DNA from: JASFEQ01 sp050122535
GTDB lineage: Bacteria; Desulfobacterota; DSM-4660; Desulfatiglandales; HGW-15
Assembly: GCA_050122535.1 (NCBI GenBank)
Contig: JASFIT010000276.1
Span: 1 to 6,362 of the forward strand
Length of the DNA stretch: 6,362 bases
Direction of reading: 5' to 3'
Of this stretch, positions 1 to 5,167 are shown piece by piece. The translations under genes were made by a program, and so were the position numbers. The notes under the pieces are model-generated. The model saw nothing but the letters and a program-made list of their open reading frames with translations. It was not told the origin of the DNA and made no database searches. The first letter of the stretch is position 1. Each line of letters opens with the position of its first letter.

Positions 1-1
1 A

Positions 2-781
2 ATCGTCAATGTTACCATGGCCTTGGAGATGCCGCTTTTGCTCAAAGGAGAGCCGGGTACGGGGAAAACCATGCTAGCGCACGCCATTGCAGAGGCTCTC
101 AACATGAGACTGATCGTCCTGAACGTCAAATCCAGTATGAAACTGGTGGAAGCCCTTTACCAGTATGATACGCTAACCCGTCTAAATGATAGTCGTTTTG
201 GGGATTCTGAAAGAGATGTGAGCAATATCGAAGACTACATAAAGATGGGAAAGATTGGGCAGGCCTTTGTTTCTGATGAACGGGTCGTCCTGCTCATCGA
301 TGAGATCGATAAGGCAGATACGGATTTTCAGGACGATATGCTGGATGTATTAGACCAGATGGAATTTGATATCATTGAGATCGACAAAACCATGAAGGCG
401 AAGTACAGGCCGGTCATAATCATCACTTCTAATGCTAAAAAGGACCTATCCGATCCTTTTCTGGGCCGCTGTAACTTCCACCATATTGCGTTTCCTGAAC
501 CGGACATGATGCGAAGAATTATCCAGGTCCACTTCCCTGCCATCAGCAGGGAGCTACTCCAGAATTCCGTGAAGAGCTTTTATCGTCTGAGAGATATTCG
601 TAACGTCGAGAAAAAGCCTGCAACGAGGGAGCTTATCAACTGGATCCGGGCGCTGAAGTCAGACCCTGACTTCAAAGTCAAAGAACTGATCAAAGGGGAT
701 GTGCCCTATTTGGGGGTCCTCTTTAAAAAGAGTGCCGATTACGTGGTGGCCCAGAATGCGGTTGGCCGATTCAGGATATGA
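2..781 (+). CDS. MoxR-family AAA+ ATPase (5' end outside window)
   Basis: Cytoplasmic AAA+ ATPase of the MoxR group. These proteins usually work with a VWA partner to mature or activate a protein complex. Numbering from the ATG at 17, Walker A is GEPGTGKT (11-18), Walker B is LLIDEID with D95-E96, the sensor 1 Asn is N139 (ITSNAKK), the arginine finger is probably R151 (FLGRC), and a sensor 2 Arg is likely R204 (KPATREL). The C-terminal lid ends with GDVPYLGVLFKK, typical of CoxD-like members. The reading frame stays open to the left edge and encodes IVNVT just before that ATG. Walker A only 11 residues from the start is too close for this family, so the ATG at 17 is internal and roughly 30 N-terminal residues are probably missing. 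The VWA gene downstream on the same strand is the expected partner. The family is certain; the client is unknown. Confidence 0.93.
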   Translation: MVNVTMALEMPLLLKGEPGTGKTMLAHAIAEALNMRLIVLNVKSSMKLVEALYQYDTLTRLNDSRFGDSERDVSNIEDYIKMGKIGQAFVSDERVVLLIDEIDKADTDFQDDMLDVLDQMEFDIIEIDKTMKAKYRPVIIITSNAKKDLSDPFLGRCNFHHIAFPEPDMMRRIIQVHFPAISRELLQNSVKSFYRLRDIRNVEKKPATRELINWIRALKSDPDFKVKELIKGDVPYLGVLFKKSADYVVAQNAVGRFRI

Positions 782-801
782 TTATGGCCGATAGCCCGTT
801 C

Positions 802-827
802 GCCGGTTGAGCCAGTTGGCCGGTTGA
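802..827. repeat. short tandem repeat, gccggttga type
   Basis: Three adjacent units in the gap after the ATPase gene: gccggttga (802-810), gccagttg (811-818) and gccggttga (819-827). The outer two are identical; the middle one has one substitution and lacks the final base. An inverse match, aaccggc, lies at 858-864, so either gccggtt could pair with it. No function can be assigned. Confidence 0.5.
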
Positions 828-891
828 ATCGAAGACGGGCAAATGGGGTACTGGACAAACCGGCAAAAAGAACCTGTTTTACCACTATCCC

Positions 892-937
892 GTCATTCTT
901 AGATCGGGGCGACTGGATCTAGAAACCAGCGGAATAT
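892..937 (+). repeat. probable decayed copy of the GTCATTC intergenic repeat
   Basis: It begins GTCATTC (892-898) and ends GGATCTAGAAACCAGCGGAA (915-934) followed by TAT. The ending aligns with 3224-3248 of the intact element between the oxidase and regulator genes, which reads GGAATCCAGGAAACGAGGGG then AAAAT. The central hairpin of the intact copy is almost gone here. A small dyad remains, CTGG (913-916) against CCAG (926-929). It stops about four bases before the VWA start codon, so it supplies that gene's translation initiation region, where no clear Shine-Dalgarno is visible. The homology is judged by eye. Confidence 0.45.
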
Positions 938-941
938 AGAT

Positions 942-2135
942 ATGTTCATAGATTTTTTCTACATATTAAAAAAGGTGGGCATTCCTGTATCACCCACCTC
1001 ATTTCTCCGGCTTCAGAAGGCCCTCAGCCTTGGCGTCATTAATTCCCTGACAGATTTCTACACGGGCGCTCGGTCCATTCTGGTCAAGAGCGAGAGATAT
1101 TTTGATCTATACGACCAGGCATTCGCCCATTTCTTTGAGGGGGCCGAACTCGCTGAGCCTGATGAATTCGTCCTCTCAGAGGTGGCTCGTGCCATGTTGC
1201 AAGAATGGTTGAAAGATCCAGAAGGTTTGGCAGAGGCCCTTGGCGTGGATGAGGAAGAACTATCAAAATTGAGTCCAGAAGAACTCATGGAGTACTTCCT
1301 CGAAAGGCTAAAAGAACAGACCGAGGCGCACCATGGTGGGAGCAAGTGGATCGGCACAGGAGGTACATCCCCTGTGGGGCATTCCGGGTTTCATCCGGGC
1401 GGAATGCGGGTCGGAGGTGTATCCAGAAACAAGTCCGCGGTCAAAGTGGCTATGGACAGGAGGTATAGGGATTACTCCCAAGAAGGTCCTTTAACGCAGT
1501 CCCAGATTGGTGAGGCCTTGAAGAGGCTGAGAAACATGGTCCCCGTGGGCCCTAAAGACCAGGTCAATATCCCTGAGACCATCTATCAGACCATGAAAAA
1601 TGCGGGCGAGATAGAGATCGTGTTTGATCGGAGCCTTAAGGATCGATTAAAGGTAATTTTGGCCATCGACAATGGAGGATGGTCCATGGATCCTTACATT
1701 GAGATGGTTCAAGTCCTCTTTAACTATGCCAGGGCCCAGTTCAAGGAACTCAAGACCTTTTTCTTTCACAATACTATTTATGATTATCTCTGGGAGGATC
1801 CCCCAAGAATTAACAAGCCTCTTGCGGTGGAAGAACTGGTACGCCTCGATCCGGAAACCAGGTTCATTGCCGTTGGGGATGCAAGCATGGCGCCCTATGA
1901 GCTTATGGCCACGGATGGTTCCATACACATTGAAGAGCGGACAGGAAGGCCCAGTTATGAGAGGCTTCAGTTCGTAGCGGAAACATTCCCGCACGCCATT
2001 TGGCTCAACCCAAAGCTGGCGGTGGAATGGCCCTATACCCGTACCATCAACATTATTCGGGAAATCTTTCCCATGTTTGAGCTGACCTTGGACGGCCTGG
2101 AAAAGGCTGTAGGCCATATGATGGGAAAGAACTAG
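942..2135 (+). CDS. CoxE-like VWA-domain protein, partner of the MoxR ATPase
   Basis: Cytoplasmic protein of 397 residues. The N-terminal part (about 1-125) is helical and begins with the family-typical MFIDFFYILKKVGIPV. A Gly/His-rich linker (about 130-165, HHGG...GTGGTSP) follows, then the SAVKVAMDRRYRDY block, then a C-terminal von Willebrand A domain from about 230. The metal site is degenerate: D243-N-G-G-W-S248 replaces the canonical DxSxS, and G312-D313-A-S-M lies in a later loop. IDNGGWSMD appears typical of this subfamily, so it is not evidence of decay. An in-frame TAG at 900-902 and no other start codon before 942 fix the start, although no good ribosome binding site is visible. 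Such proteins act with a MoxR ATPase as an activator or chaperone, as with CoxD/CoxE for CO dehydrogenase. No oxidoreductase client is seen here. The stop codon overlaps that of the convergent oxidase gene. Confidence 0.9.
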   Translation: MFIDFFYILKKVGIPVSPTSFLRLQKALSLGVINSLTDFYTGARSILVKSERYFDLYDQAFAHFFEGAELAEPDEFVLSEVARAMLQEWLKDPEGLAEALGVDEEELSKLSPEELMEYFLERLKEQTEAHHGGSKWIGTGGTSPVGHSGFHPGGMRVGGVSRNKSAVKVAMDRRYRDYSQEGPLTQSQIGEALKRLRNMVPVGPKDQVNIPETIYQTMKNAGEIEIVFDRSLKDRLKVILAIDNGGWSMDPYIEMVQVLFNYARAQFKELKTFFFHNTIYDYLWEDPPRINKPLAVEELVRLDPETRFIAVGDASMAPYELMATDGSIHIEERTGRPSYERLQFVAETFPHAIWLNPKLAVEWPYTRTINIIREIFPMFELTLDGLEKAVGHMMGKN

Positions 2136-3088
2136 TCCTCTATGAGCACGTCCCGGCCGACACTGCTCGGATCCGGGGCACCTACCATGCTCATAAGCCT
2201 TTTGAGTTCGTTTGTAATCTCACCGATTAGCGTTTTGACCCCGTCGCTGCCGTAAGAGGCCAGTGCGTAAAGGATAGGCCTGCCTAAGCCTACCAGAGAG
2301 GCGCCGAAGGAAAGACCTTTCAGTACATCACTGCCGCGACGAAATCCTCCATCCACCATGATAACCGTTTTCCCCCGTGCGACCCGCACAATCTCATCCA
2401 TCACCTGGAAGGGGTGAGGAAGATAGTCCAGGGTGTGGGCGCCATGGTTGGACAAGAGGATGCCGTCTGCTCCCGCATCAATGGATTTTATGGCGTCCTC
2501 GCGGCTCAGAACCCCTTTGAAAATAAGGGGGCGAGACACCTTGTCCCTGATCTCTTTAAGTTCTTTTAGGGTTAGTGGCGTGCAGTCTGAGGCCATTTGC
2601 CTGTCCTTTACCTTCGTACCCTGGCCCGAATCCACCTCTATGCCCACCCACTGAACGCCCGCCGCCTGAATCTCTTCAATGCCCTGGAACATTTTTTTGC
2701 GGTCCTCAAAGGGCTTCACATTGGCTGCCAGAGAGACCCCCATGGATGCGATATCTTTCAGGTCTTGAGGGATGGGGGTACCAGTCCACATGAGACTTCC
2801 GGCCGCTTTAAGCCCTTCAGCAACCTCCATGAGACCATTATCAACAATGGCGGGAATCGGCATGGTCATGGCAGACATGATGACGGGTGTGGCAAGTTCC
2901 ACGCCTAAGACGGAACACTGCGTGTTCACCTCCACGCCATCAATGCAGCGTTGTCTAAACGTGTAACGGTCCAGGATACGGCGGTTGTTCCTCATCACAA
3001 ATTCCGTCTCCACACCATCCAGTAGAAAACCTATATCCCGATCTTTAAGTTTTGCCTTTCCCTTCTCATATATTTCGGTTAGTTCCAT
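2132..3088 (-). CDS. divergent FMN-dependent alpha-hydroxy-acid oxidase/dehydrogenase family protein
   Basis: TIM-barrel FMN enzyme of 318 residues, shorter than glycolate or lactate oxidases of about 350-370. FMN-site and catalytic elements are present: FKGVL (K191), SNH (catalytic base H215), DGGFRRGSDV (R250 for the phosphate) and GLGRP (R270). Spacings between K191, H215 and R270 match glycolate oxidase K230, H254 and R309. The substrate site differs. SNHGAH puts H218 where Arg257 is expected. VDSGQG appears to put Q156 where VDTPR has Arg164. The YFQLY strand carrying a substrate-site Tyr is replaced by LAANVKP. The enzyme probably still binds FMN, but simple 2-hydroxy acids are doubtful substrates. 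The start is the only one available after an in-frame TGA at 3107-3109. It is preceded by a strong AAGGAGG 12 nt upstream, a long spacing. It is convergent with the VWA gene and probably transcribed alone. Confidence 0.87.
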   Translation of the reverse strand: MELTEIYEKGKAKLKDRDIGFLLDGVETEFVMRNNRRILDRYTFRQRCIDGVEVNTQCSVLGVELATPVIMSAMTMPIPAIVDNGLMEVAEGLKAAGSLMWTGTPIPQDLKDIASMGVSLAANVKPFEDRKKMFQGIEEIQAAGVQWVGIEVDSGQGTKVKDRQMASDCTPLTLKELKEIRDKVSRPLIFKGVLSREDAIKSIDAGADGILLSNHGAHTLDYLPHPFQVMDEIVRVARGKTVIMVDGGFRRGSDVLKGLSFGASLVGLGRPILYALASYGSDGVKTLIGEITNELKRLMSMVGAPDPSSVGRDVLIED

Positions 3089-3100
3089 AGTCTTTAAATT

Positions 3101-3107
3101 CCTCCTT
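3101..3107 (-). promoter_or_regulatory. Shine-Dalgarno of the FMN oxidase gene
   Basis: On the minus strand this reads AAGGAGG, a near-perfect anti-16S match. It ends 12 nt before the ATG at 3088, longer than the usual 5-9 nt. No alternative start codon lies between them in frame, so it serves the 3088 start. Confidence 0.6.
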
Positions 3108-3173
3108 CATTGCATCAGCCCCAATCCTAGCTCCCATAAATCGGAGGCTGTGTGGTAATTCGACAAAACTGTC

Positions 3174-3228
3174 ATTCCGGGTCTCGCTCACCCCCGTACT
3201 CGATACGGGGGTGAGCGAGACCCGGAAT
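3174..3228. repeat. perfect 25-bp inverted repeat with 5-nt loop
   Basis: Left arm 3174-3198, loop CTCGA (3199-3203), right arm 3204-3228. All 25 base pairs match without a bulge. The arms start ATTCCGGGTCTCGCTCACC on the left, and the right arm is the exact reverse complement. It is the core of the larger element. In RNA it would fold into a very stable rod on either strand. Confidence 0.9.
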
Positions 3229-3261
3229 CCAGGAAACGAGGGGAAAATCAAAGCATTCTGG

Positions 3262-3287
3262 ATCCCCCGCCTGCTTTGGCGGGGGAT
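3262..3287 (-). terminator. GC-rich hairpin, possible terminator of the Crp/Fnr gene
   Basis: Arms ATCCCCCGCC (3262-3271) and GGCGGGGGAT (3278-3287) with the 6-nt loop TGCTTT. It lies 63 nt beyond the stop of the minus-strand regulator gene. After the hairpin the minus strand continues ccagaatgctttgatttt, which has scattered T runs rather than a clean U tract. It is part of the repeat element, so any terminator activity is probably secondary. Confidence 0.35.
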
Positions 3288-3349
3288 GACAAATTGCGAC
3301 ACAGTCTCTCGATGGGAAGGAAGTGATTGGGGGTTAAGTGTTTTGAAAA

Positions 3350-4033
3350 CTAAAGCCGTCCACCCGTTTCCGCCAAATCCTCCAACCCTTGCTTATCCAG
3401 TATCCAGATACGAGGGCCATCCAATTCAATCAGACCTTGTTTGCTCATTTTTCCAAAGATCCGGGAGAGTGTCTCGGGGATAGTCCCTAAAAGGCTGGCC
3501 AGCTGACTCTTGGTAATGGTGAGTACCAGATCAGTCGTCCCCTTTTCCTGGTCACTCAAATAGAGGAGATAGGCGCTCAATCGGCCAGGCACCTCTTTGA
3601 GCGAGAGGTCATCAATCAGGTGTGTGAACCTACGAAGTCTCATGGATAAAACGGCAAGCATGTTCAGGGCGATGGAGGGGTTATTCTTTATCAGTTCTAT
3701 GAAGGATTCCCTTGGAAAGAAAAATATGCGGCTTTCATCCATGGCCTGAGCGTTAGCCGGAAAGTTTTGGCCGGTAAAGACAGGTACTTCTCCGAATGGT
3801 TCTCCAGGCCCGAATATATGAAGTATCTGTTCTTTACCTTCGAAAGAGAGCTTATATATCTTCACCCTGCCTGTGATACCCACATAAAAGCCTGTTGCAT
3901 CATCGCCCTCCGTAAATATGGTCTGTCCCCTTTTGAAGACCTGATCAACCACGATCATGGCAAGATCTTCTTGTTGCTCCCTCGGAAGGTCCTCAAACAA
4001 AGGGATGGAGGCAATGTGTTTGACAATCTCCAT
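3350..4033 (-). CDS. Crp/Fnr-family transcriptional regulator
   Basis: Cytoplasmic DNA-binding protein of 227 residues, normally a dimer. An N-terminal cyclic-nucleotide-binding-type beta barrel (about 10-125, with GEPFGEVPVFTGQNFPANAQA) leads to a long dimer helix (about 115-142) and a C-terminal winged helix (about 150-220). There is no cysteine anywhere, which excludes an FNR-type Fe-S oxygen sensor. In the ligand pocket, FPANA (91-95) stands where CRP has its cAMP-contacting Arg-Ser, so cAMP is unlikely. The signal may be haem-bound NO or CO, or another small molecule, as in DNR- or HcpR-like proteins; this is inference. Recognition helix residues E187-T-L-S190-R191 match the FNR pattern E-x-x-S-R, predicting a TTGAT-like half-site. 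The start is fixed by an in-frame TAG at 4046-4048 with no other start codon between. Transcribed as a single gene. Confidence 0.92.
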   Translation of the reverse strand: MEIVKHIASIPLFEDLPREQQEDLAMIVVDQVFKRGQTIFTEGDDATGFYVGITGRVKIYKLSFEGKEQILHIFGPGEPFGEVPVFTGQNFPANAQAMDESRIFFFPRESFIELIKNNPSIALNMLAVLSMRLRRFTHLIDDLSLKEVPGRLSAYLLYLSDQEKGTTDLVLTITKSQLASLLGTIPETLSRIFGKMSKQGLIELDGPRIWILDKQGLEDLAETGGRL

Positions 4034-4071
4034 TTTTTCTAAGCGCTATGGGTTTTTTGCAGTCAGTTGCT

Positions 4072-4089
4072 GAATCTTTATAAAGGCTC
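4072..4089. promoter_or_regulatory. AT-rich dyad upstream of the Crp/Fnr gene
   Basis: GAATCTTTATAAAGGCTC contains the perfect palindrome CTTTATAAAG (4076-4085) and outer matching GA/TC ends. On the minus strand it includes TATAAA, a fair -10, with no recognisable -35 at 16-18 nt but a TGTGTGAG sequence just upstream. This could be an activator-dependent or self-regulated promoter of the regulator gene, whose ATG lies about 40 nt downstream. Confidence 0.3.
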
Positions 4090-4097
4090 ACACAGGC

Positions 4098-4159
4098 CAA
4101 GACCGGCTCATTGGATTAGGGATGGTGGGACGGGAGTAGTTCCCGCTCTCCCCGTCTTG
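4098..4159. repeat. imperfect stem-loop between phosphatase and regulator genes
   Basis: Nested inverted pairs: CAAGAC (4098-4103) with GTCTTG (4154-4159), GGGA (4127-4130) with TCCC (4149-4152), and CGGGA (4131-4135) with TCCCG (4141-4145) around GTAGT. It lies downstream of the phosphatase stop and upstream of the regulator gene, both on the minus strand. It may help end phosphatase transcription, but there is no U tract. Its sequence does not match the GTCATTC repeat family. Confidence 0.35.
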
Positions 4160-4219
4160 CACTCCAGTCTCCGTTTGTCACCTGGCCGTATAGAAAGCTA
4201 AGCCTTGATTTCGCATGAC

Positions 4220-4822
4220 CTAACCATTAATCATTCTGATCTGTGTCGAGCCAGGGAAGTAATCGATGATATTGAGGCAACCGTAGTCCTGGTGAATCTT
4301 AAACATCCGACTGAGATCAAGACCGAGGGCATGGCAAAGAATGACACGGTTTACCGCGCCATGACCAACCAGGAGGATATCATTTCCCTTTTGATCCTGC
4401 AGAACATTTTCAAAACAATGTAAGACCCTCTCAGATAAACTCTCTACACTTTCTCCTCCTCCAGGAGCGTGGTAGCGCACCAAATCGGCCTCCCGCTTCT
4501 CCAGTTCGTCAGGGAAACGTTTACGAATCTCGGTCAGGGTCAAACCCTCCCAGTCACCAAAATGCATCTCACGGAGTTCTGGCAAGGCATGGAGGGGGGC
4601 ATCATGATGCCGCGCTATGATGCGAGCGCCCTTGGAGGATCTTTTGAGATCACTTGAATAAATGGCTCCAATGTTGACAAGACGCAGACGTTCAGCCAGG
4701 TGCTCCATTTGCATTACCCCCACATCGGTCATATCCACATCTGTATGACCATAAACGGGGAATCCATCATAACCGACGACTTGGCCATGTCTGACCATGT
4801 ATAACCTGTTGACCCTTTCCAT
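4220..4822 (-). CDS. histidine phosphatase family protein (phosphoglycerate mutase/CobC-like)
   Basis: Cytoplasmic phosphatase of 200 residues that works through a phosphohistidine. The catalytic set is complete: VRHGQ (R11, nucleophile H12), SSDLKRS (R61), ELREMHFGDWEG (E85, probable proton donor) and LLVGHGAVNR (second His H154). GGGESVESLSERV (121-133) is also typical. The motifs resemble alpha-ribazole phosphatase CobC and broad-specificity phosphatases. No cobalamin gene lies nearby, so the substrate is undecided, and the length of about 200 residues fits either. The ATG at 4820-4822 is the only possible start: upstream codons run to an in-frame TGA (4856-4858) with no ATG, GTG or TTG. 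No Shine-Dalgarno precedes it. The strong promoter ends only 8 nt before the ATG, implying a leaderless mRNA. It is not in an operon with the regulator gene 186 nt downstream, as far as can be judged. Confidence 0.92.
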   Translation of the reverse strand: MERVNRLYMVRHGQVVGYDGFPVYGHTDVDMTDVGVMQMEHLAERLRLVNIGAIYSSDLKRSSKGARIIARHHDAPLHALPELREMHFGDWEGLTLTEIRKRFPDELEKREADLVRYHAPGGGESVESLSERVLHCFENVLQDQKGNDILLVGHGAVNRVILCHALGLDLSRMFKIHQDYGCLNIIDYFPGSTQIRMING

Positions 4823-4830
4823 AGGGCGCG

Positions 4831-4859
4831 ATAATAGGCTTGGATACTTGTAATGTCAA
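4831..4859 (-). promoter_or_regulatory. strong sigma70-type promoter of the phosphatase gene
   Basis: On the minus strand: TTGACA (4859-4854, 6/6 to consensus), a spacer of exactly 17 nt, then TATTAT (4836-4831, 5/6). Only 8 nt separate the -10 from the ATG at 4822. The start of transcription, normally 6-9 nt past the -10, should therefore fall at 4825-4822, giving a leader of 0-3 nt. Confidence 0.75.
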
Positions 4860-4919
4860 TGAATTTGGTCTTTCATTGATCCACCATCAGGGCATCATCT
4901 CCCCGCCGACACAGGATTT

Positions 4920-4977
4920 GTCCGCGCTACGCTGGACTCCCCACCCTGTGGGTGAGCCCCCAGTTTCGCGGGGCTCA
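4920..4977. repeat. cluster of GC-rich hairpins
   Basis: Successive inverted pairs: GTCCGCG (4920-4926) with CGC-T-GGAC (4930-4937, one bulged T); CACCC (4942-4946) with GGGTG (4950-4954); and TGAGCCCC (4953-4960) with GGGGCTCA (4970-4977) around a 9-nt loop. The second and third share bases and are mutually exclusive. It looks like another palindromic intergenic repeat. It sits between two outward-facing promoters, so it is upstream of both genes and not a terminator for either. Confidence 0.5.
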
Positions 4978-4980
4978 AGT

Positions 4981-4998
4981 AGCAGGTAATACCTTGCT
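4981..4998. promoter_or_regulatory. short dyad, possible operator
   Basis: AGCAGGTA-A-TACCTTGCT: eight pairs about one central base with one unpaired T. It lies directly after the hairpin cluster and about 75 bp upstream of the plus-strand -35 element. A protein-binding role is possible but unsupported by any known consensus. Confidence 0.25.
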
Positions 4999-5074
4999 GG
5001 TGATCAGGAATACGCCAGATCTTATTAATTATAATGCTGACAAGTGAATGAGACGGTGGATTTGAGTCTTTATA

Positions 5075-5103
5075 TTGATCCCTTAATATTAATATTGTAT
5101 AAG
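5075..5103 (+). promoter_or_regulatory. sigma70-type promoter of the Cys-protein/Yip1 operon
   Basis: TTGATC (5075-5080, 4/6), a 17-nt spacer, then TATAAG (5098-5103, 5/6). The spacer carries the 12-bp AT palindrome AATATTAATATT (5085-5096). Transcription would begin near 5110, leaving a leader of about 58 nt that includes a weak GTGCA/TGCAC pair (5115-5119 and 5133-5137). The TTGAT in the -35 resembles an FNR-type half-site, so an Fnr-like protein could compete here; this is speculative. Confidence 0.55.
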
Positions 5104-5158
5104 TTTATATATATGTGCACAGGAATGTAATATGCACTTTTAAGGCGCAGAGCGTGGT

Positions 5159-5163
5159 GGGAG
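5159..5163 (+). promoter_or_regulatory. ribosome binding site deciding the start of the Cys-protein gene
   Basis: GGGAG lies 4 nt before ATG 5168 but only 1 nt before the in-frame GTG at 5165. The spacing favours ATG 5168 as the start, removing one residue from the longer reading. Confidence 0.5.
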
Positions 5164-5167
5164 AGTG

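Larger units (their letters stand above)
3148..3304. repeat. MITE/REP-like palindromic intergenic element
   Basis: A non-coding unit between the oxidase and regulator genes with nested inverted symmetry. The outer ends are CTGTGT (3148-3153) and ACACAG (3299-3304), followed inward by AATT (3157-3160 and 3292-3295) and TGTCAT/ATGACA (3170-3175 and 3286-3291). Inside are two strong hairpins, 3174-3228 and 3262-3287. The GTCATTCCGG...GGAATCCAG...CTGGATCCCCCGCC...GGGGGATGAC pattern resembles dispersed palindromic repeats seen in many proteobacterial genomes, comparable in style to Neisseria dRS3-type repeats. It encodes no transposase, so any mobility would need help in trans. No clear flanking target duplication was seen. 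Confidence 0.7.
4823..5164. other. divergent intergenic region without a gene
   Basis: This 342-nt stretch separates the minus-strand phosphatase from the plus-strand Cys-protein operon. It contains the phosphatase promoter (4831-4859), a GC-rich hairpin cluster (4920-4977), a short dyad (4981-4998), an isolated TATAAT (5030-5035) without a matching -35, and the AT-rich promoter of the plus-strand operon (5075-5103). No plausible coding frame is present. TTGATC occurs twice, at 4876-4881 and 5075-5080, near the two promoters. Confidence 0.7.

Noticed and set aside
1647..2117. 156-codon open frame on the minus strand inside the VWA gene
   Set aside because: Antisense to a well-supported VWA domain; its translation has no recognisable motif and it has no promoter or ribosome binding site of its own.
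3066..3302. 78-codon minus-strand frame upstream of the oxidase gene
   Set aside because: It is mostly translation of the palindromic repeat (VIPRQSRRGIQN type), a well-known false ORF pattern, and overlaps the oxidase start.
3211..3483. 90-codon plus-strand frame
   Set aside because: Begins inside the repeat element and runs antisense into the regulator gene; no motif.
4205..4423. 72-codon plus-strand frame
   Set aside because: Antisense to the C-terminal part of the phosphatase containing the second catalytic His; no independent support.
4876..4890. FNR-box-like TTGAT-ccacc-ATCAG upstream of the phosphatase
   Set aside because: The spacer is 5 nt rather than 4 and the last base is wrong; not a convincing site, although the half-site is mentioned as a lead.
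5030..5035. Perfect TATAAT upstream of the Cys-protein operon
   Set aside because: No -35 match at 16-18 nt and no extended -10 TGn; probably chance in AT-rich DNA. The 5075-5103 promoter is better.
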